Part shown: positions 37,491 through 46,420 of the stretch, one piece after another
Position numbering within the stretch: position 1 is the stretch's first letter
Layout of the letters: every line of letters starts with the position of its first letter
From: Oceanidesulfovibrio indonesiensis
GTDB taxonomy: Bacteria > Desulfobacterota > Desulfovibrionia > Desulfovibrionales > Desulfovibrionaceae
Length of the DNA stretch: 64,000 nt
Assembly (NCBI RefSeq): GCF_007625075.1
Contig: NZ_QMIE01000010.1
Coordinates: 1-64,000 of the forward strand
Direction of reading: 5' to 3'
Notes under the pieces: model-generated
What the model was told of the DNA's origin: nothing
What the model saw: only the letters and a program-made list of their open reading frames with translations
Database searches by the model: none
Program-made: the position numbers and the translations under genes

Positions 37491-38240
37491 ATGCATCGAT
37501 CCCCCAGACTGCCCCGAACACCGACCCTCATCGTACTGCTTGCGCTCTGCCTCCTCGCTGCGTCGTGCGGCTCCAAGCAGGTCTCGTCCTCGGCGCCCAA
37601 GCAACAGAAATCCGGCACGTACAACAAAGCAACCCAGCGCCCATACACCATCAAGGGGCAAACGTATCATCCCATTCCGTCCGCCGACGGTTTTGTGGAG
37701 GAAGGGCTCGCGTCCTGGTACGGCCACCCCTTCCACGGCCGCAAGACTTCCAACGGCGAAGTCTACGACATGAACAAGATGACCGCTGCGCACAAAATCC
37801 TGCCCATGAACACCAACGTGCGGGTGCAGGATCTGACCACGGGCAGATCGGTGGACGTGCGCATCAACGACCGCGGCCCTTTCGTGCGCGCGCGGGTCAT
37901 TGACCTCTCGCGTGAGGCAGCCAAGCGGTTGGGAATTCTGGAAAAAGGCACTGCCCGCGTCCGGGTGACCGCGCTGAGCGACGTGCCACAGTACAGAGAT
38001 GGCGACATGACCGGCCGCTTCTATGTGCAGATAGGCTCGTTCACCGTGCGGCAAAACGCCGACAGGCTGCTGGCCCAGATACGTTCGCGTTACCCGGGCA
38101 GCCGCATCCAGTACGCCGTGGTGGGCGGGATGTCATTCTGGCGCGTACAGGCCGGCACATTCTCGAGTCTGCGCGCGGCCGAACGCCAGCGCGACGTGCT
38201 GGAATCCGGTTACCCGCAGTGCTTCGTTATCGCGGAATAG
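37491..38240 (+). CDS. rlpA: RlpA-like lipoprotein with SPOR domain
   Basis: This 249-residue protein has a lipoprotein signal ([13 protein letters not shown], lipobox Cys near 22). A double-psi beta-barrel follows ([41 protein letters not shown], with the Asp of the RlpA lytic site). The C-terminal SPOR domain (about 180-249) binds denuded peptidoglycan. RlpA acts on septal glycan. aaggag precedes the ATG. Confidence 0.92.
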   Translation: MHRSPRLPRTPTLIVLLALCLLAASCGSKQVSSSAPKQQKSGTYNKATQRPYTIKGQTYHPIPSADGFVEEGLASWYGHPFHGRKTSNGEVYDMNKMTAAHKILPMNTNVRVQDLTTGRSVDVRINDRGPFVRARVIDLSREAAKRLGILEKGTARVRVTALSDVPQYRDGDMTGRFYVQIGSFTVRQNADRLLAQIRSRYPGSRIQYAVVGGMSFWRVQAGTFSSLRAAERQRDVLESGYPQCFVIAE

Positions 38241-38309
38241 CGGGGGGGAGTGGGGCCATCCCTCCACGACTCGGCACTGTGCGGCGGGCTGCGATGCTCC
38301 GCGCCGTGG

Positions 38310-39197
38310 TCACGACCGACTGTCGACGGTGGCGGACACGAAGCGCGCCATCAGTTCCGAACACTCGGCGGCGTGCGTTTCGAGCAGGAAGTGGCTGCTG
38401 TTGAAGACGTGCATTTCCAGCGCAGGCAGCGCCCTGCCGTAGGCGAGCACCTCCTCGAACTCGAAAAACGGGTCGTGCCGGCCCCATAGCAGAAGGACCG
38501 GCGGCTGGTGTCGCCGATGGAATTCAACGATCAGCGGGAACCGGGCGACATGGTTCGCGTAGTCGCGGAACAGCGCGAGTTGCGCATCGAGGTTGCCGGG
38601 TCGGCACATCTGCATCCAGTCCACATGCCAGCACTCCGGGGGCACCAACTCGCGCGCCGATTCTGGCATTCCAGCAAGATACTCTTCGCGGACTCCCTCG
38701 AACGTCCGCCATTCGGGTATTTTCGCCAGGTTCTCCTCGGTGGGGTCGGCCCAGTAGGCCTTGGCGGACGCCCACGCCGGCCCGAGGCCGACTTCATGGG
38801 CGTTGCCGTTTTGCACGATGAGTCCCCTCACCCGTCCGGGATGGCGCAACGCCAAGGAATAACCCACCGCCGCGCCGAAATCGAACAGGTAGACGAAGAA
38901 CGAGTCCACCCCCACCGCGTCCAGAAACCCCTCGATTGTGGCTGCGAGGTTCTCAAAGGTATACGAGTACCGATCCACGGTCGGGGAGCTGCTGAAGCCG
39001 AACCCCGGGAGGTCGGGCGCTAGAACGCGAGCCGACGCGCTCAGCGGCCCGATGACGTGACGGAACATATGCGAGGACGTGGGATAGCCATGCAGCAACA
39101 ATACCGCCGGGGCATCGTTTCGCCCCGCCTCGCGATAGAACAGGTCCAAGCCGTCGATTGCGGTTGTGCGATGCCGGATCCGTGCGTCCTGCGCCAT
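38310..39197 (-). CDS. alpha/beta hydrolase with Asp nucleophile (haloalkane dehalogenase/epoxide hydrolase type)
   Basis: This 295-residue hydrolase has the oxyanion segment HGYPTSSHMFR, a nucleophile elbow YLFDFGAAVGYSLA with Asp in place of Ser, an acid in LLWGRHDPFFEFEE and a His in FNSSHFLLETHAAE. The Asp nucleophile points to dehalogenases and epoxide hydrolases rather than esterases. The true substrate is unknown. ATG 39197 has aggagg 6 bases upstream; longer in-frame starts lack a site. Confidence 0.85.
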   Translation of the reverse strand: MAQDARIRHRTTAIDGLDLFYREAGRNDAPAVLLLHGYPTSSHMFRHVIGPLSASARVLAPDLPGFGFSSSPTVDRYSYTFENLAATIEGFLDAVGVDSFFVYLFDFGAAVGYSLALRHPGRVRGLIVQNGNAHEVGLGPAWASAKAYWADPTEENLAKIPEWRTFEGVREEYLAGMPESARELVPPECWHVDWMQMCRPGNLDAQLALFRDYANHVARFPLIVEFHRRHQPPVLLLWGRHDPFFEFEEVLAYGRALPALEMHVFNSSHFLLETHAAECSELMARFVSATVDSRS

Positions 39198-39270
39198 GCG
39201 TCGCCTCCTGCTGCGGATTCGTGCACAGGCAATGACGCCAGTCCCTGTGCGTTGGCGGACCATGGAAATA

Positions 39271-39313
39271 CGGCTGCCCGGGACGACCATAATGCATCGT
39301 TCCGGGCAGCCGC
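39271..39313 (-). terminator. hairpin after the IHF/HU gene
   Basis: cggctgcccgg (39271-39281) pairs with ccgggcagccg (39303-39313). It follows the IHF/HU gene on the minus strand and precedes the hydrolase gene. The following T-tract (gtatttcc) is weak, so it could instead be a processing or regulatory hairpin. Confidence 0.5.
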
Positions 39314-39411
39314 CTGCTGTACCCAAAAGAAAGGGACTCCCGATCCCTCAACAAGGAACACGGCCGCATCTGCGATGTCGCCCGTGCACCCATTGCGGAC
39401 GCGGGAACGTA

Positions 39412-39705
39412 TCAGCTGTTGTTGAGTTCTGAACGGAACTTGCGGGAAAGCCGGAACACCACAACCTTGCGCGGCGGCAAAGTGATGGTCTCATCCGTTT
39501 GCGGGTTCCGACCTTTGCGCGCTTTTTTATCGTACGCCTCGAATTTGCCGAAGCCCGAAATGAGCAGCGCATGGTCTTTTTTGATAGCCTGCTTCATAAT
39601 GCCCAGCAGGGATTCCACGATGGCCTTCACCTCGGCGCGATTGCGCTGAGTTTTCTCGTAGATGGCATCGACGATGTCGGCTTTGGTCAGGGTCTTGCTG
39701 CTCAT
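39412..39705 (-). CDS. integration host factor / HU family DNA-bending protein
   Basis: This 97-residue protein has LTKADIVDAIYEKT, LLISGFGKFEAYDKKARKGRNPQT and PPRKVVVFRLSRKFRSELN, the full HU/IHF fold with the DNA-intercalating Pro in RNPQT. The 97-residue length and C-terminal tail favour an IHF-alpha-like subunit over HU. IHF would support looping at the sigma-54 promoters in this window, but no specific link is shown. Confidence 0.9.
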   Translation of the reverse strand: MSSKTLTKADIVDAIYEKTQRNRAEVKAIVESLLGIMKQAIKKDHALLISGFGKFEAYDKKARKGRNPQTDETITLPPRKVVVFRLSRKFRSELNNS

Positions 39706-39745
39706 GGATTACCTCCGGTACACGAAATCCACAGAAGGCCGTTCG

Positions 39746-40171
39746 TTAGGTATTGATGGTTGCGCGAATCTTGTCGGCCACGCTCTGCATGGCCTCCTCG
39801 TTGTCGTACGGACTCTGGCTCCACAGGGTGAGACCGTCGTCCTCGTGCCTGGGAATGATATGGTAATGGACATGCGGCACAAGTTGCCCGGCCGCCTTGT
39901 GCGTGTTTACCTGCAGATTGAAGCCCTGCGCTCCGGTCGCCTCCATGGCTGCGGCGGCGAGCTTCCGCACGGCCTTGTGCAGGGGCGCGGCCAAGTCGGC
40001 ATCCATTTCGAGCAGCGTTGCGAAATGCTCTTTCGGAATGACCAGCACATGGCCGGGCTTGACCGGCGCGATATCCAGAAATGCGAAGACTTCGTCAGTC
40101 TCCAGCACCTTCTGGCTCGGCACCTCGCCAGCAACGATCTTGCAGAAAATGCAGTCGGGATCGCGTTTCAT
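39746..40171 (-). CDS. HIT family nucleotide-binding protein (HINT type)
   Basis: This 141-residue protein has CIFCKIVAGEVPS, DIAPVKPGHVLVIPKEHF and the histidine triad HVHYHIIPR. It is a purine-nucleoside phosphoramidase-type hydrolase. It starts 4 bases after the stop of the small Cys-rich gene, whose 3' end supplies the ribosome site (ttgaggg). Confidence 0.93.
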   Translation of the reverse strand: MKRDPDCIFCKIVAGEVPSQKVLETDEVFAFLDIAPVKPGHVLVIPKEHFATLLEMDADLAAPLHKAVRKLAAAAMEATGAQGFNLQVNTHKAAGQLVPHVHYHIIPRHEDDGLTLWSQSPYDNEEAMQSVADKIRATINT

Positions 40172-40175
40172 GCCC

Positions 40176-40361
40176 TCAACTCTGGTTCAGACAGTTAATC
40201 GGACAGTAAACGTGGCGAACAGGACAAAAAAATCCGAAGAGCACCCCCTCTCGCAAATTCATGCCAGGTGGTGTGGCAAAGTGCTCGTTTTCGACCAGTT
40301 CGCAAGCGCCCGTGAAGGCGCATGAGGCATACGCCGTGTCTCCAATGTTACCCTTTGACAT
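40176..40361 (-). CDS. 61-residue Cys-rich small protein upstream of the HIT gene
   Basis: ATG 40361 is preceded by aaaaggttcagtt, a usable ribosome site, and the frame ends 4 bases before the HIT start, an operon-like spacing. The protein has five cysteines (14, 20, 46, 53, 57), with HVYCPINC near the C-terminus, no signal peptide and an aromatic stretch (LFGFFCPVRH). I do not recognise a family. A metal- or cluster-binding role is possible but unproven. Confidence 0.55.
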   Translation of the reverse strand: MSKGNIGDTAYASCAFTGACELVENEHFATPPGMNLREGVLFGFFCPVRHVYCPINCLNQS

Positions 40362-40494
40362 AACTGAACCTTTTAACAAGATCAAGCTTTCTGTGAAATT
40401 TTTCAGGACCCTGTACGCTTTGTAATGTCCAATACCCCGTCCCTCTTGCCTTTTTGGCTTTGATGGGGTCATCTTGAACGCGGATATACCTTCC

Positions 40495-41568
40495 ATGTCA
40501 CCTTTCCACTCCAACATTGCCACCCTGCGACATCCGGAACCGCAGTCTACAGCCCGCGCTCCTGTCCGGCCGGTCTTTCTGCCTTTTGCCGGTTGCCCAT
40601 ACCGCTGCATGTACTGCGCGCAGGACGACCAGACCGGCATCCATGCTGGTGCGATCGCGCCCGGCGACCTGAAACGCGAGCTTGCCCTCGAATTCCGAAC
40701 TCGTGACAAGCCTGTGGAACTTGCATTTTACGGCGGCACCTTCACGGCCATTCCCGGTGAATTGATGCAGGCCTACCTCGACATTGCCGCTTCGCTGAAA
40801 AAAGCGGGCCTGGTCGCACGGGTACGCTGCTCCACCCGGCCGGACTGCCTGGACTCTCAAACCCTCGACCGACTCGCCCGTTCCGGTGTGGACATGGTGG
40901 AAGTCGGGGTGCAGTCATTCGACGACGCCGTGCTCGCCGCATCCGGACGAGGATATGATGGCGTGGCCGCCCTCCGCGGCTGCGAGGCTGTGCATGCCGC
41001 AGGGCTGGAGCTCGGCATCCAGCTGTTGCCCGGTCTGCCGGCCATGACGCCGGGAATCTTTACCCATGATGTTTTCGCGACGGCCTCACTGGCGCCGTCC
41101 GTGGCGCGCCTCTACCCTCTCCTTGTCCTGGAAAAGACGCCTCTTGCCGACAAGTGGCGGGCCGGCGCCTTCGCTCCGTGGGCAGTGGAGGATACCGTGA
41201 ACGCCCTCGCCGGTGCGCTGCCGGTGCTCTGGAAAGCCGGAGTCCGCGTCATTCGCACCGGCCTCGCCCCTGAGACCGACCTCGACGCCGCGTATCTCGC
41301 CGGTCCCCGGCACCCGGCCATGGGGCAGCGGGTCCGCAGCCTTGCCTTGCAGCGTTTACTGGAGCCCACGCTTTTGTCCATTCCAGGGCCTGTACGACTT
41401 GAGTACCCCAGACGCTTCCAGGGTGAACTCTGGGGGCATTGCGGTGAGCTCGCGCCGGCGTATGCAAGGCTCGGCCTGCATCGAGAAAACACCGTGCCGC
41501 ACGGACCGCCGTGGGACGGAAACCTATTCGTCATGAGCCAGCTTCCGGACTCCGCTCCGACTCGTTGA
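40495..41568 (+). CDS. radical SAM protein, Elp3-like C-terminal half absent
   Basis: This protein of about 357 residues has the SAM-cluster motif CPYRCMYC (Cys34, 38, 41), GGTFTAIP, STRPDCLD and VEVGVQSFDD, the pattern of the Elp3/HemN-like radical SAM branch. The acetyltransferase domain of true Elp3 is missing. The substrate is unknown. ATG 40495 is used instead of TTG 40474. It is divergent from the small Cys-rich gene. Confidence 0.8.
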   Translation: MSPFHSNIATLRHPEPQSTARAPVRPVFLPFAGCPYRCMYCAQDDQTGIHAGAIAPGDLKRELALEFRTRDKPVELAFYGGTFTAIPGELMQAYLDIAASLKKAGLVARVRCSTRPDCLDSQTLDRLARSGVDMVEVGVQSFDDAVLAASGRGYDGVAALRGCEAVHAAGLELGIQLLPGLPAMTPGIFTHDVFATASLAPSVARLYPLLVLEKTPLADKWRAGAFAPWAVEDTVNALAGALPVLWKAGVRVIRTGLAPETDLDAAYLAGPRHPAMGQRVRSLALQRLLEPTLLSIPGPVRLEYPRRFQGELWGHCGELAPAYARLGLHRENTVPHGPPWDGNLFVMSQLPDSAPTR

Positions 41569-41599
41569 GTTGCCCGACAAGAAGGATTACTGTGCCGCC

Positions 41600-42640
41600 A
41601 TGAACGTCCTGACCATCGAAGGGCAGCGGCTTGTCCGCGATCTCCGCGCCCTGGGCTGCACCGTGCTCGATATAAGTGGTTCGGACAAACGGGCCGACAT
41701 CCACATCGAGCGTCCGTTGTTCTTCAAGAGCCTTACCGCACTGCTCGATTCACGCGGCTTCCGGCCGGACGTCGTCATCTGGATGGACCAGGGCAACCTG
41801 CCCATGGTCTTCGGCCTGGAGGCCCTGGACTGCGTAGTGCTGGGCTACACCATAGACGACTACTGCAACCCGTGGCACGTTCCGTTCAGCGCGTGCTTCG
41901 ACGCCGTTTTCGTGGCCCAGCGTGACTACGTGAGCCTGTTCGAGGCCGAGAACCTGCCCCGCCCCACCCGGTGGACCCCGCTTTTCTGCGACTACGAGCG
42001 CGACATCGACACCGGCGCGGACCGCGACATCCCCGTCTCCTTCGTGGGCACCCTCAACCCGCGAAATATCCCGGACCGCTTCCCCTTCCTCGAATCATTC
42101 AGGAAACACCATCCGCTCTACACAAAGCAGGGCGATTACCGGCCCGTGTTCCAGCGCAGCAGAATCGTGCTCAACCAATCCGCCATCGGCGAGTTGAACT
42201 TCCGCGTGTTCGAGGCTTTGGGCTGCGGCGCCGCCTGCCTCACCGAGAACACCGACAACGGCCTGGCCGACATATTCACCATCGGCGAAACCATGCTCCC
42301 GCCGTACTCCAAGGGCAATGTGGCGTCTGCCGAAAGCATAGCCAGAAAAATGCTCGCCAGACCCGAAGAGCTCGCAACCATCGCCAAGGCAGGCCGGGAC
42401 CTTGTACGCTCCGAGCATACCTCTCGCTCCCGTGTGGCCATGTTTCTTGAGTGGGCGCAGGTGCTCGCACGGGAAGGCGCACCGGCCCGCCGGCTCGCCA
42501 TCAGGCAGCGAGCAGCCGTGGGCGTTGCCACCGCCATGGCCTTCATTGCCGCCGAACTCCTGGACCCAACCTTCGCCAGGATGCGCCAGAGTTACGAGAA
42601 CCTTGCCCAGGGCTATACTTCGCTCTGGAATAAACTGTAG
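41600..42640 (+). CDS. CgeB-like glycosyltransferase
   Basis: This protein of about 346 residues has a GT-B-like layout: VVIWMDQGNLPMVFGLEALD, DIPVSFVGTLNPRNIPDRF, and the C-terminal nucleotide-sugar site LNQSAIGELNFRVFEALGCGAACLTE. It resembles CgeB/DUF3880-type proteins of flagellin or surface glycosylation, but acceptor and sugar are not visible. ATG 41600 is preferred to TTG 41570. It follows the radical SAM gene by about 30 bases. Confidence 0.72.
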   Translation: MNVLTIEGQRLVRDLRALGCTVLDISGSDKRADIHIERPLFFKSLTALLDSRGFRPDVVIWMDQGNLPMVFGLEALDCVVLGYTIDDYCNPWHVPFSACFDAVFVAQRDYVSLFEAENLPRPTRWTPLFCDYERDIDTGADRDIPVSFVGTLNPRNIPDRFPFLESFRKHHPLYTKQGDYRPVFQRSRIVLNQSAIGELNFRVFEALGCGAACLTENTDNGLADIFTIGETMLPPYSKGNVASAESIARKMLARPEELATIAKAGRDLVRSEHTSRSRVAMFLEWAQVLAREGAPARRLAIRQRAAVGVATAMAFIAAELLDPTFARMRQSYENLAQGYTSLWNKL

Positions 42641-42787
42641 TTGCATTGCGGCGGCTTTTCTTTTGGATCTCAGATCGATATTGTTGATAACATCTTATAT
42701 TTATGTTTTTTATCACATCGATACAGAGCGTTGCCACTATAAAGCACTTTGCCTGAGCTCCAGAGTTGACGTGAAGGACATGTGTCG

Positions 42788-42810
42788 CATATCGTTGTTG
42801 TAACGATATG
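42788..42810. promoter_or_regulatory. palindrome overlapping the start of the MerR-like gene
   Basis: catatcgtt (42788-42796) and aacgatatg (42802-42810) form a perfect 9-bp dyad with a 5-base spacer. Its right arm ends in the ATG at 42808. It looks like an operator or translational hairpin for autoregulation. Confidence 0.5.
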
Positions 42811-44088
42811 GACAACGCCATGCCCACACCCGCCCTCACCCACAAGGATATCGCCACCGAACTCGGCATTGCCGAAGCCACGGTGAAAAGCTATCGCCGC
42901 GCTTTTCCTGAGTTCTTCGATGTACGTCATACGGGCAAGCCTCTGCGGTTCGCGGCCTCGGCCCTGGACGTCTGCCGCATCATCCGGGATGGGCGCAAGG
43001 ATGCGCTGACTGCGTCCGAAATCCGTGACCTGATCGAGCGAACCGTTCCCGACGCCAAAGGGCTGTGGAATACACGAGCAGCGGGTAACCATCTTCCGAT
43101 AGACAGGGCAGGGCAGAACCGCGAGCACCCGGCTGGAGCTTCAGGGGACCTTGACCGTATCGAGCAGGCCCTGGCCCACTCTGAAGAAATGCAGCGCCAG
43201 CTGGTGCAGATACATGGCGAGAGCGCGGCAAGACTCGGCGCCATGCAGCACCGTATGTTCGAGGCACTGACCGCGCTGCAGGACAGGGCCGAGCGACAGA
43301 ACGAGACAATACTGGTCATGACCGAGCGGCAGGTGGCAATCCTGGACAAGCTCGAATCGTTGGCCGAACAGTTGGAGCAGGTAGCCGAATACTCTGCGAT
43401 CGTCGCTGAAAGCCCCGACAGCACAAGCCCGTCACTGGCGCAGAACGCATCCGCCGATGCCGATAGAATTAGACTTCGCTCTTCCGTCGCAAACGAGTCC
43501 CGAGGATCGACACCCCGGGTAACTCACGTCGCGGTGCGCAACGCTTATGGCGACATACAGCGATACACTCTGGCCACGGGCGAAAGCGCCGAACCTCCCG
43601 AACCCGCGTCGGCTGTGGAACCCTCGCCGGGCTCTCTTCGCCCTTCCGAGGCCGGAGCACTAGCGCACGAAGATCCCGCCCCGCAGCCCAGGCTTTATGG
43701 CGGTCCCTTCCCGCCGCGTGAAACAATGCTTCTGCCGCTGGTGGTGCGCTCGGAGTTGGGGGAGTATCTTGGCGTGGGAGGCAAAGCCCTGGGTTCGTTT
43801 TCCCTGAATGACCTCATCGAGCTTGTGGAGGAGTCCTTCCCGCCGCCCAGGTCATTCCACATCCGTTTCGAGCCGGAGGAAAGCGCCGCCGATAGTTCCT
43901 CGATCTGGACACTACGTCTCCACCAGGATTCCGGCCCCCGCTATCGGCTGCTTCTGGAACGCACTACGACACCACGAGGCAACGACGTAGTTGTGCTCGT
44001 GTCTCTGGAAGTGGACGGGCAGGACGTGCCGCCAGCGAACATCTACCTGTTCATCAAACAGATGTTGCAGCTCCAATCGCAATCCTGA
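42808..44088 (+). CDS. MerR-like HTH protein with coiled coil, function unknown
   Basis: This 426-residue protein has an N-terminal MerR-type HTH (HKDIATELGIAEATVKSYRRAF; TGKPLRFAASALDVCRII), a long predicted coiled coil (about 110-195) and a low-complexity Ser/Pro linker (about 200-290). A folded C-terminal domain (about 300-426; MLLPLVVRSELGEYLGVGGK, YRLLLERTTTP) is not recognised. ATG 42808 lies inside a palindrome; ATG 42820 is the alternative. It may be a local regulator acting on its own promoter. Confidence 0.65.
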   Translation: MDNAMPTPALTHKDIATELGIAEATVKSYRRAFPEFFDVRHTGKPLRFAASALDVCRIIRDGRKDALTASEIRDLIERTVPDAKGLWNTRAAGNHLPIDRAGQNREHPAGASGDLDRIEQALAHSEEMQRQLVQIHGESAARLGAMQHRMFEALTALQDRAERQNETILVMTERQVAILDKLESLAEQLEQVAEYSAIVAESPDSTSPSLAQNASADADRIRLRSSVANESRGSTPRVTHVAVRNAYGDIQRYTLATGESAEPPEPASAVEPSPGSLRPSEAGALAHEDPAPQPRLYGGPFPPRETMLLPLVVRSELGEYLGVGGKALGSFSLNDLIELVEESFPPPRSFHIRFEPEESAADSSSIWTLRLHQDSGPRYRLLLERTTTPRGNDVVVLVSLEVDGQDVPPANIYLFIKQMLQLQSQS

Positions 44089-44139
44089 CCGCGACAAGCC
44101 CCATCACGCACGCGAGGCGCTTGCGGACGGAAGGACAGC

Positions 44140-44655
44140 CTACTCGGCCGCAGCTTCGGCCGGGCGTGGTCCGCAGGCCATGTTGTGCAGCGCGGACAAC
44201 TCCTCGGATGAGAAGACCTTGTCGATATCGAGGATCATGATGAAGCCGTCTTCATGCTTGCCCATGCCGCGGATAAAGTCCGTGCGAATGGATGTGCCCA
44301 TTTTCGGCGTCGGATCGATTTGATCGTCCCTGAGTTCGAAGACTTCCTGCACCGCGTCGGCCAGTGCGCCGATAATGGTGGATTCACCTTCCAGATCCAC
44401 TTCCACTATAATGATTGATGTATTGATGGTCTGCGCAGTCTTGGAGCGTCCGAACTTCATGTTCAGGTCGATGACCGGCACAGCGTTGCCGCGCACGTTG
44501 ATGATGCCGCGCATGTACTCCGGCGTTCGGGGGACGCGTGTGATGCTGGTGTACTCGAGGACCTCCCGGACAGAGAAGATATCGAGGGCGAAGAGCTCGT
44601 CCTCGAGCGTGAATGTCAGATATTGGTTGCGTTCGATCTTGACGTCATCGCTCAT
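44140..44655 (-). CDS. cheW: chemotaxis coupling protein CheW
   Basis: This 171-residue CheW-type protein has YLTFTLEDELFALDIFSVREV, VPRTPEYMRGIINVRGNAVPVIDL and IIVEVDLEGESTIIGALADAVQEV. It links receptors to CheA. No other chemotaxis gene is adjacent. gggagaaa precedes the ATG. Confidence 0.93.
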   Translation of the reverse strand: MSDDVKIERNQYLTFTLEDELFALDIFSVREVLEYTSITRVPRTPEYMRGIINVRGNAVPVIDLNMKFGRSKTAQTINTSIIIVEVDLEGESTIIGALADAVQEVFELRDDQIDPTPKMGTSIRTDFIRGMGKHEDGFIMILDIDKVFSSEELSALHNMACGPRPAEAAAE

Positions 44656-44735
44656 GGCATTTTCTCCCGGACATGGTATTTTTGATAACAGTACGTGCTT
44701 TGGCCGGGCCGATCAAGAGAGGGGCGGATCGATAA

Positions 44736-44790
44736 CAAAAACCGCCCACAGTCCTGGTGTTGATCGCACGGGACTGCGGGCGGCTTGTTT
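44736..44790 (-). terminator. terminator of the hisI-hisG operon
   Basis: A long stem (ccgcccacagtcc with ggactgcgggcgg) on the minus strand runs into ggtttttgtt. It lies 21 bases after the hisG stop. Confidence 0.88.
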
Positions 44791-44810
44791 CAGGGACGGG
44801 ATATCGAGTG

Positions 44811-45692
44811 CTAGATGACCTTGTTCAGTGAGTACTCGATAATCCCCTCGGCGCCGAGGCGTTTAAGCTCCGGAATGAGGTCGCGCACCGCACTTTCGTC
44901 CACAACAATCTCGATGGACAGCCAGGTGGTGTTGTAAAGATGCGCCACCGTTGGCGAGGTGAGCGCCGGCAGCTTCTCCATGATGGCGTCCATCTTGTCC
45001 TCGGGCACGTTCATCTTCAGACCCACGAGCTTTTCAGCACAGAGCGCGCCCTGAAGCATGAGGTTCAGGGTCTCGATCTTCTCGCGCTTCCACGGATCGT
45101 TCCAGGCGTCCTTGTTGGCGATGAGTTTCGTGTTGGTCTGCAACAATTCGGCGATGATGCGCAGACCGTGCGCTTTGATGGTGGTGCCGGTCTCAGTGAC
45201 TTCCACGATGGCGTCGGCCAGACCTTCAACAACTTTGGCCTCAGTGGCGCCCCAGGAGAATTCCACATCCACCGGAATGCCGGCTTTGTCGAAATACTGC
45301 TGAGTGAAGTTCTTCAGTTCGGTAGCTATCTTCTTTCCCTTGAGGTCCTCGGGGCGCTTGTAGGGGGAGTCGCCGGCAACGGCCAGCACCCAGCGGGCCG
45401 GGCGGTTGGAAACCTTGGAGTAAACCAGGTCGGCCACCTCCACCACGTCCGAGGAATTTTCAAGAATCCAGTCCTTGCCGGTCAAGCCGGCGTCCAGGGT
45501 GCCATCCTCCACGTAGCGGGACATCTCCTGCGCGCGGCACATGGAGAGGGTGAGGTCGTCGTCATTGACCTCGGGGAAATAGTTCCGGTGGTGCTGGCGA
45601 ATCTTCCAGCCGGACCGTTCGAACAACTTGATGGTGGCGTCCTGGAGAGAGCCCTTGGGGATGCCGAGTTTGAGCTTTGGTTGCGCGGCCAT
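44811..45692 (-). CDS. hisG: ATP phosphoribosyltransferase, long form HisG
   Basis: This 293-residue enzyme is the first step of histidine synthesis. It has [32 protein letters not shown] and [15 protein letters not shown]. The C-terminal ferredoxin-like regulatory domain of the long form (about 215-290; [23 protein letters not shown]) binds histidine. ATG 45692 overlaps the hisI stop by one base (TAATG). Confidence 0.95.
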   Translation of the reverse strand: MAAQPKLKLGIPKGSLQDATIKLFERSGWKIRQHHRNYFPEVNDDDLTLSMCRAQEMSRYVEDGTLDAGLTGKDWILENSSDVVEVADLVYSKVSNRPARWVLAVAGDSPYKRPEDLKGKKIATELKNFTQQYFDKAGIPVDVEFSWGATEAKVVEGLADAIVEVTETGTTIKAHGLRIIAELLQTNTKLIANKDAWNDPWKREKIETLNLMLQGALCAEKLVGLKMNVPEDKMDAIMEKLPALTSPTVAHLYNTTWLSIEIVVDESAVRDLIPELKRLGAEGIIEYSLNKVI

Positions 45693-46084
45693 TATTTGTA
45701 AACCTCCTTGGGATCGAAAACCATGGGGGAGCAGGTATCGCAAACGCCGTCCTTGAGCTCCCGGAAGAAACAGGAGCGGTAGCCCTTGTGGCAGGCCGCC
45801 CCGCCCACCTGCTCCACGAGCAAGAGGAGCGTGTCCGAGTCGCAGTCGAGCCGCATGGAGCAGATTTTCTGCACATGTCCGGAGGTGCCTCCTTTGTGCC
45901 AAAGCGTCTCGCGGCTGCGAGACCAGTAATGCGCCTCGCCGGTCTCGATACTCTTGTGGAAGGATTCCTCGTTCATGTAAGCGAGCATGAGCACCTCGCC
46001 GGAGGCGGCGTCCTGCACGATGGTGGGCATGAGGCCGCCCATCTTCTCGAAGTCTGGCGTGAAATCTGTCAGCTGTTGGTTCAT
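45692..46084 (-). CDS. hisI: phosphoribosyl-AMP cyclohydrolase HisI
   Basis: This 130-residue enzyme has [38 protein letters not shown], the zinc site [31 protein letters not shown]. The HisE pyrophosphatase domain found in fused HisIE is absent. It is coupled to hisG. Confidence 0.95.
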   Translation of the reverse strand: MNQQLTDFTPDFEKMGGLMPTIVQDAASGEVLMLAYMNEESFHKSIETGEAHYWSRSRETLWHKGGTSGHVQKICSMRLDCDSDTLLLLVEQVGGAACHKGYRSCFFRELKDGVCDTCSPMVFDPKEVYK

Positions 46085-46124
46085 GGTCCTGATCGATTAG
46101 TTTCCGTGGTTGCTTGCCAATTGA

Positions 46125-46250
46125 CAGGCTGTCGAGAAACGTCCGATTGCTGCGCTTTTCATATAAAATCAACCCGTCGCATACTCATAGCACTCTTCGG
46201 GCTTGATCTTTGCTCACCGCTTTACACTCGAACGCTTTTTGAACAGCCTG
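46125..46250. repeat. 126-bp intergenic element with inverted ends
   Basis: caggctgt (46125-46132) and acagcctg (46243-46250) are exact complements, with partial pairing further in (ends gtcgagaaacg and cgctttttgaa). It lies in the 336-base gap upstream of hisI. Internal gctgcg and gtcgcata blocks recur in the element at 56436-56574. Confidence 0.5.
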
Positions 46251-46420
46251 CGAAAATATTTTTTCAACGGCCAATTAGGTTTCCCGGCAATGCACGAGAC
46301 CCCGGCCGGTGTTCATTGACAAAAAGTAAGTATCTGCGCCTGTAGCGGAGCACGGCGGTTTACGCAAGCTCAGCCAGGGAACCTGAGACAATAGCTCGCT
46401 CACGTGACATTTTCAAGGCG

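Noticed and set aside
44811-46172. 453-codon frame that would extend HisG upstream
   Set aside because: The extra residues are an out-of-frame reading of hisI; HisG starts at 45692.
46330-46400. Possible structured RNA or tRNA-like segment before hisI
   Set aside because: No cloverleaf, T-loop or known RNA signature could be traced.
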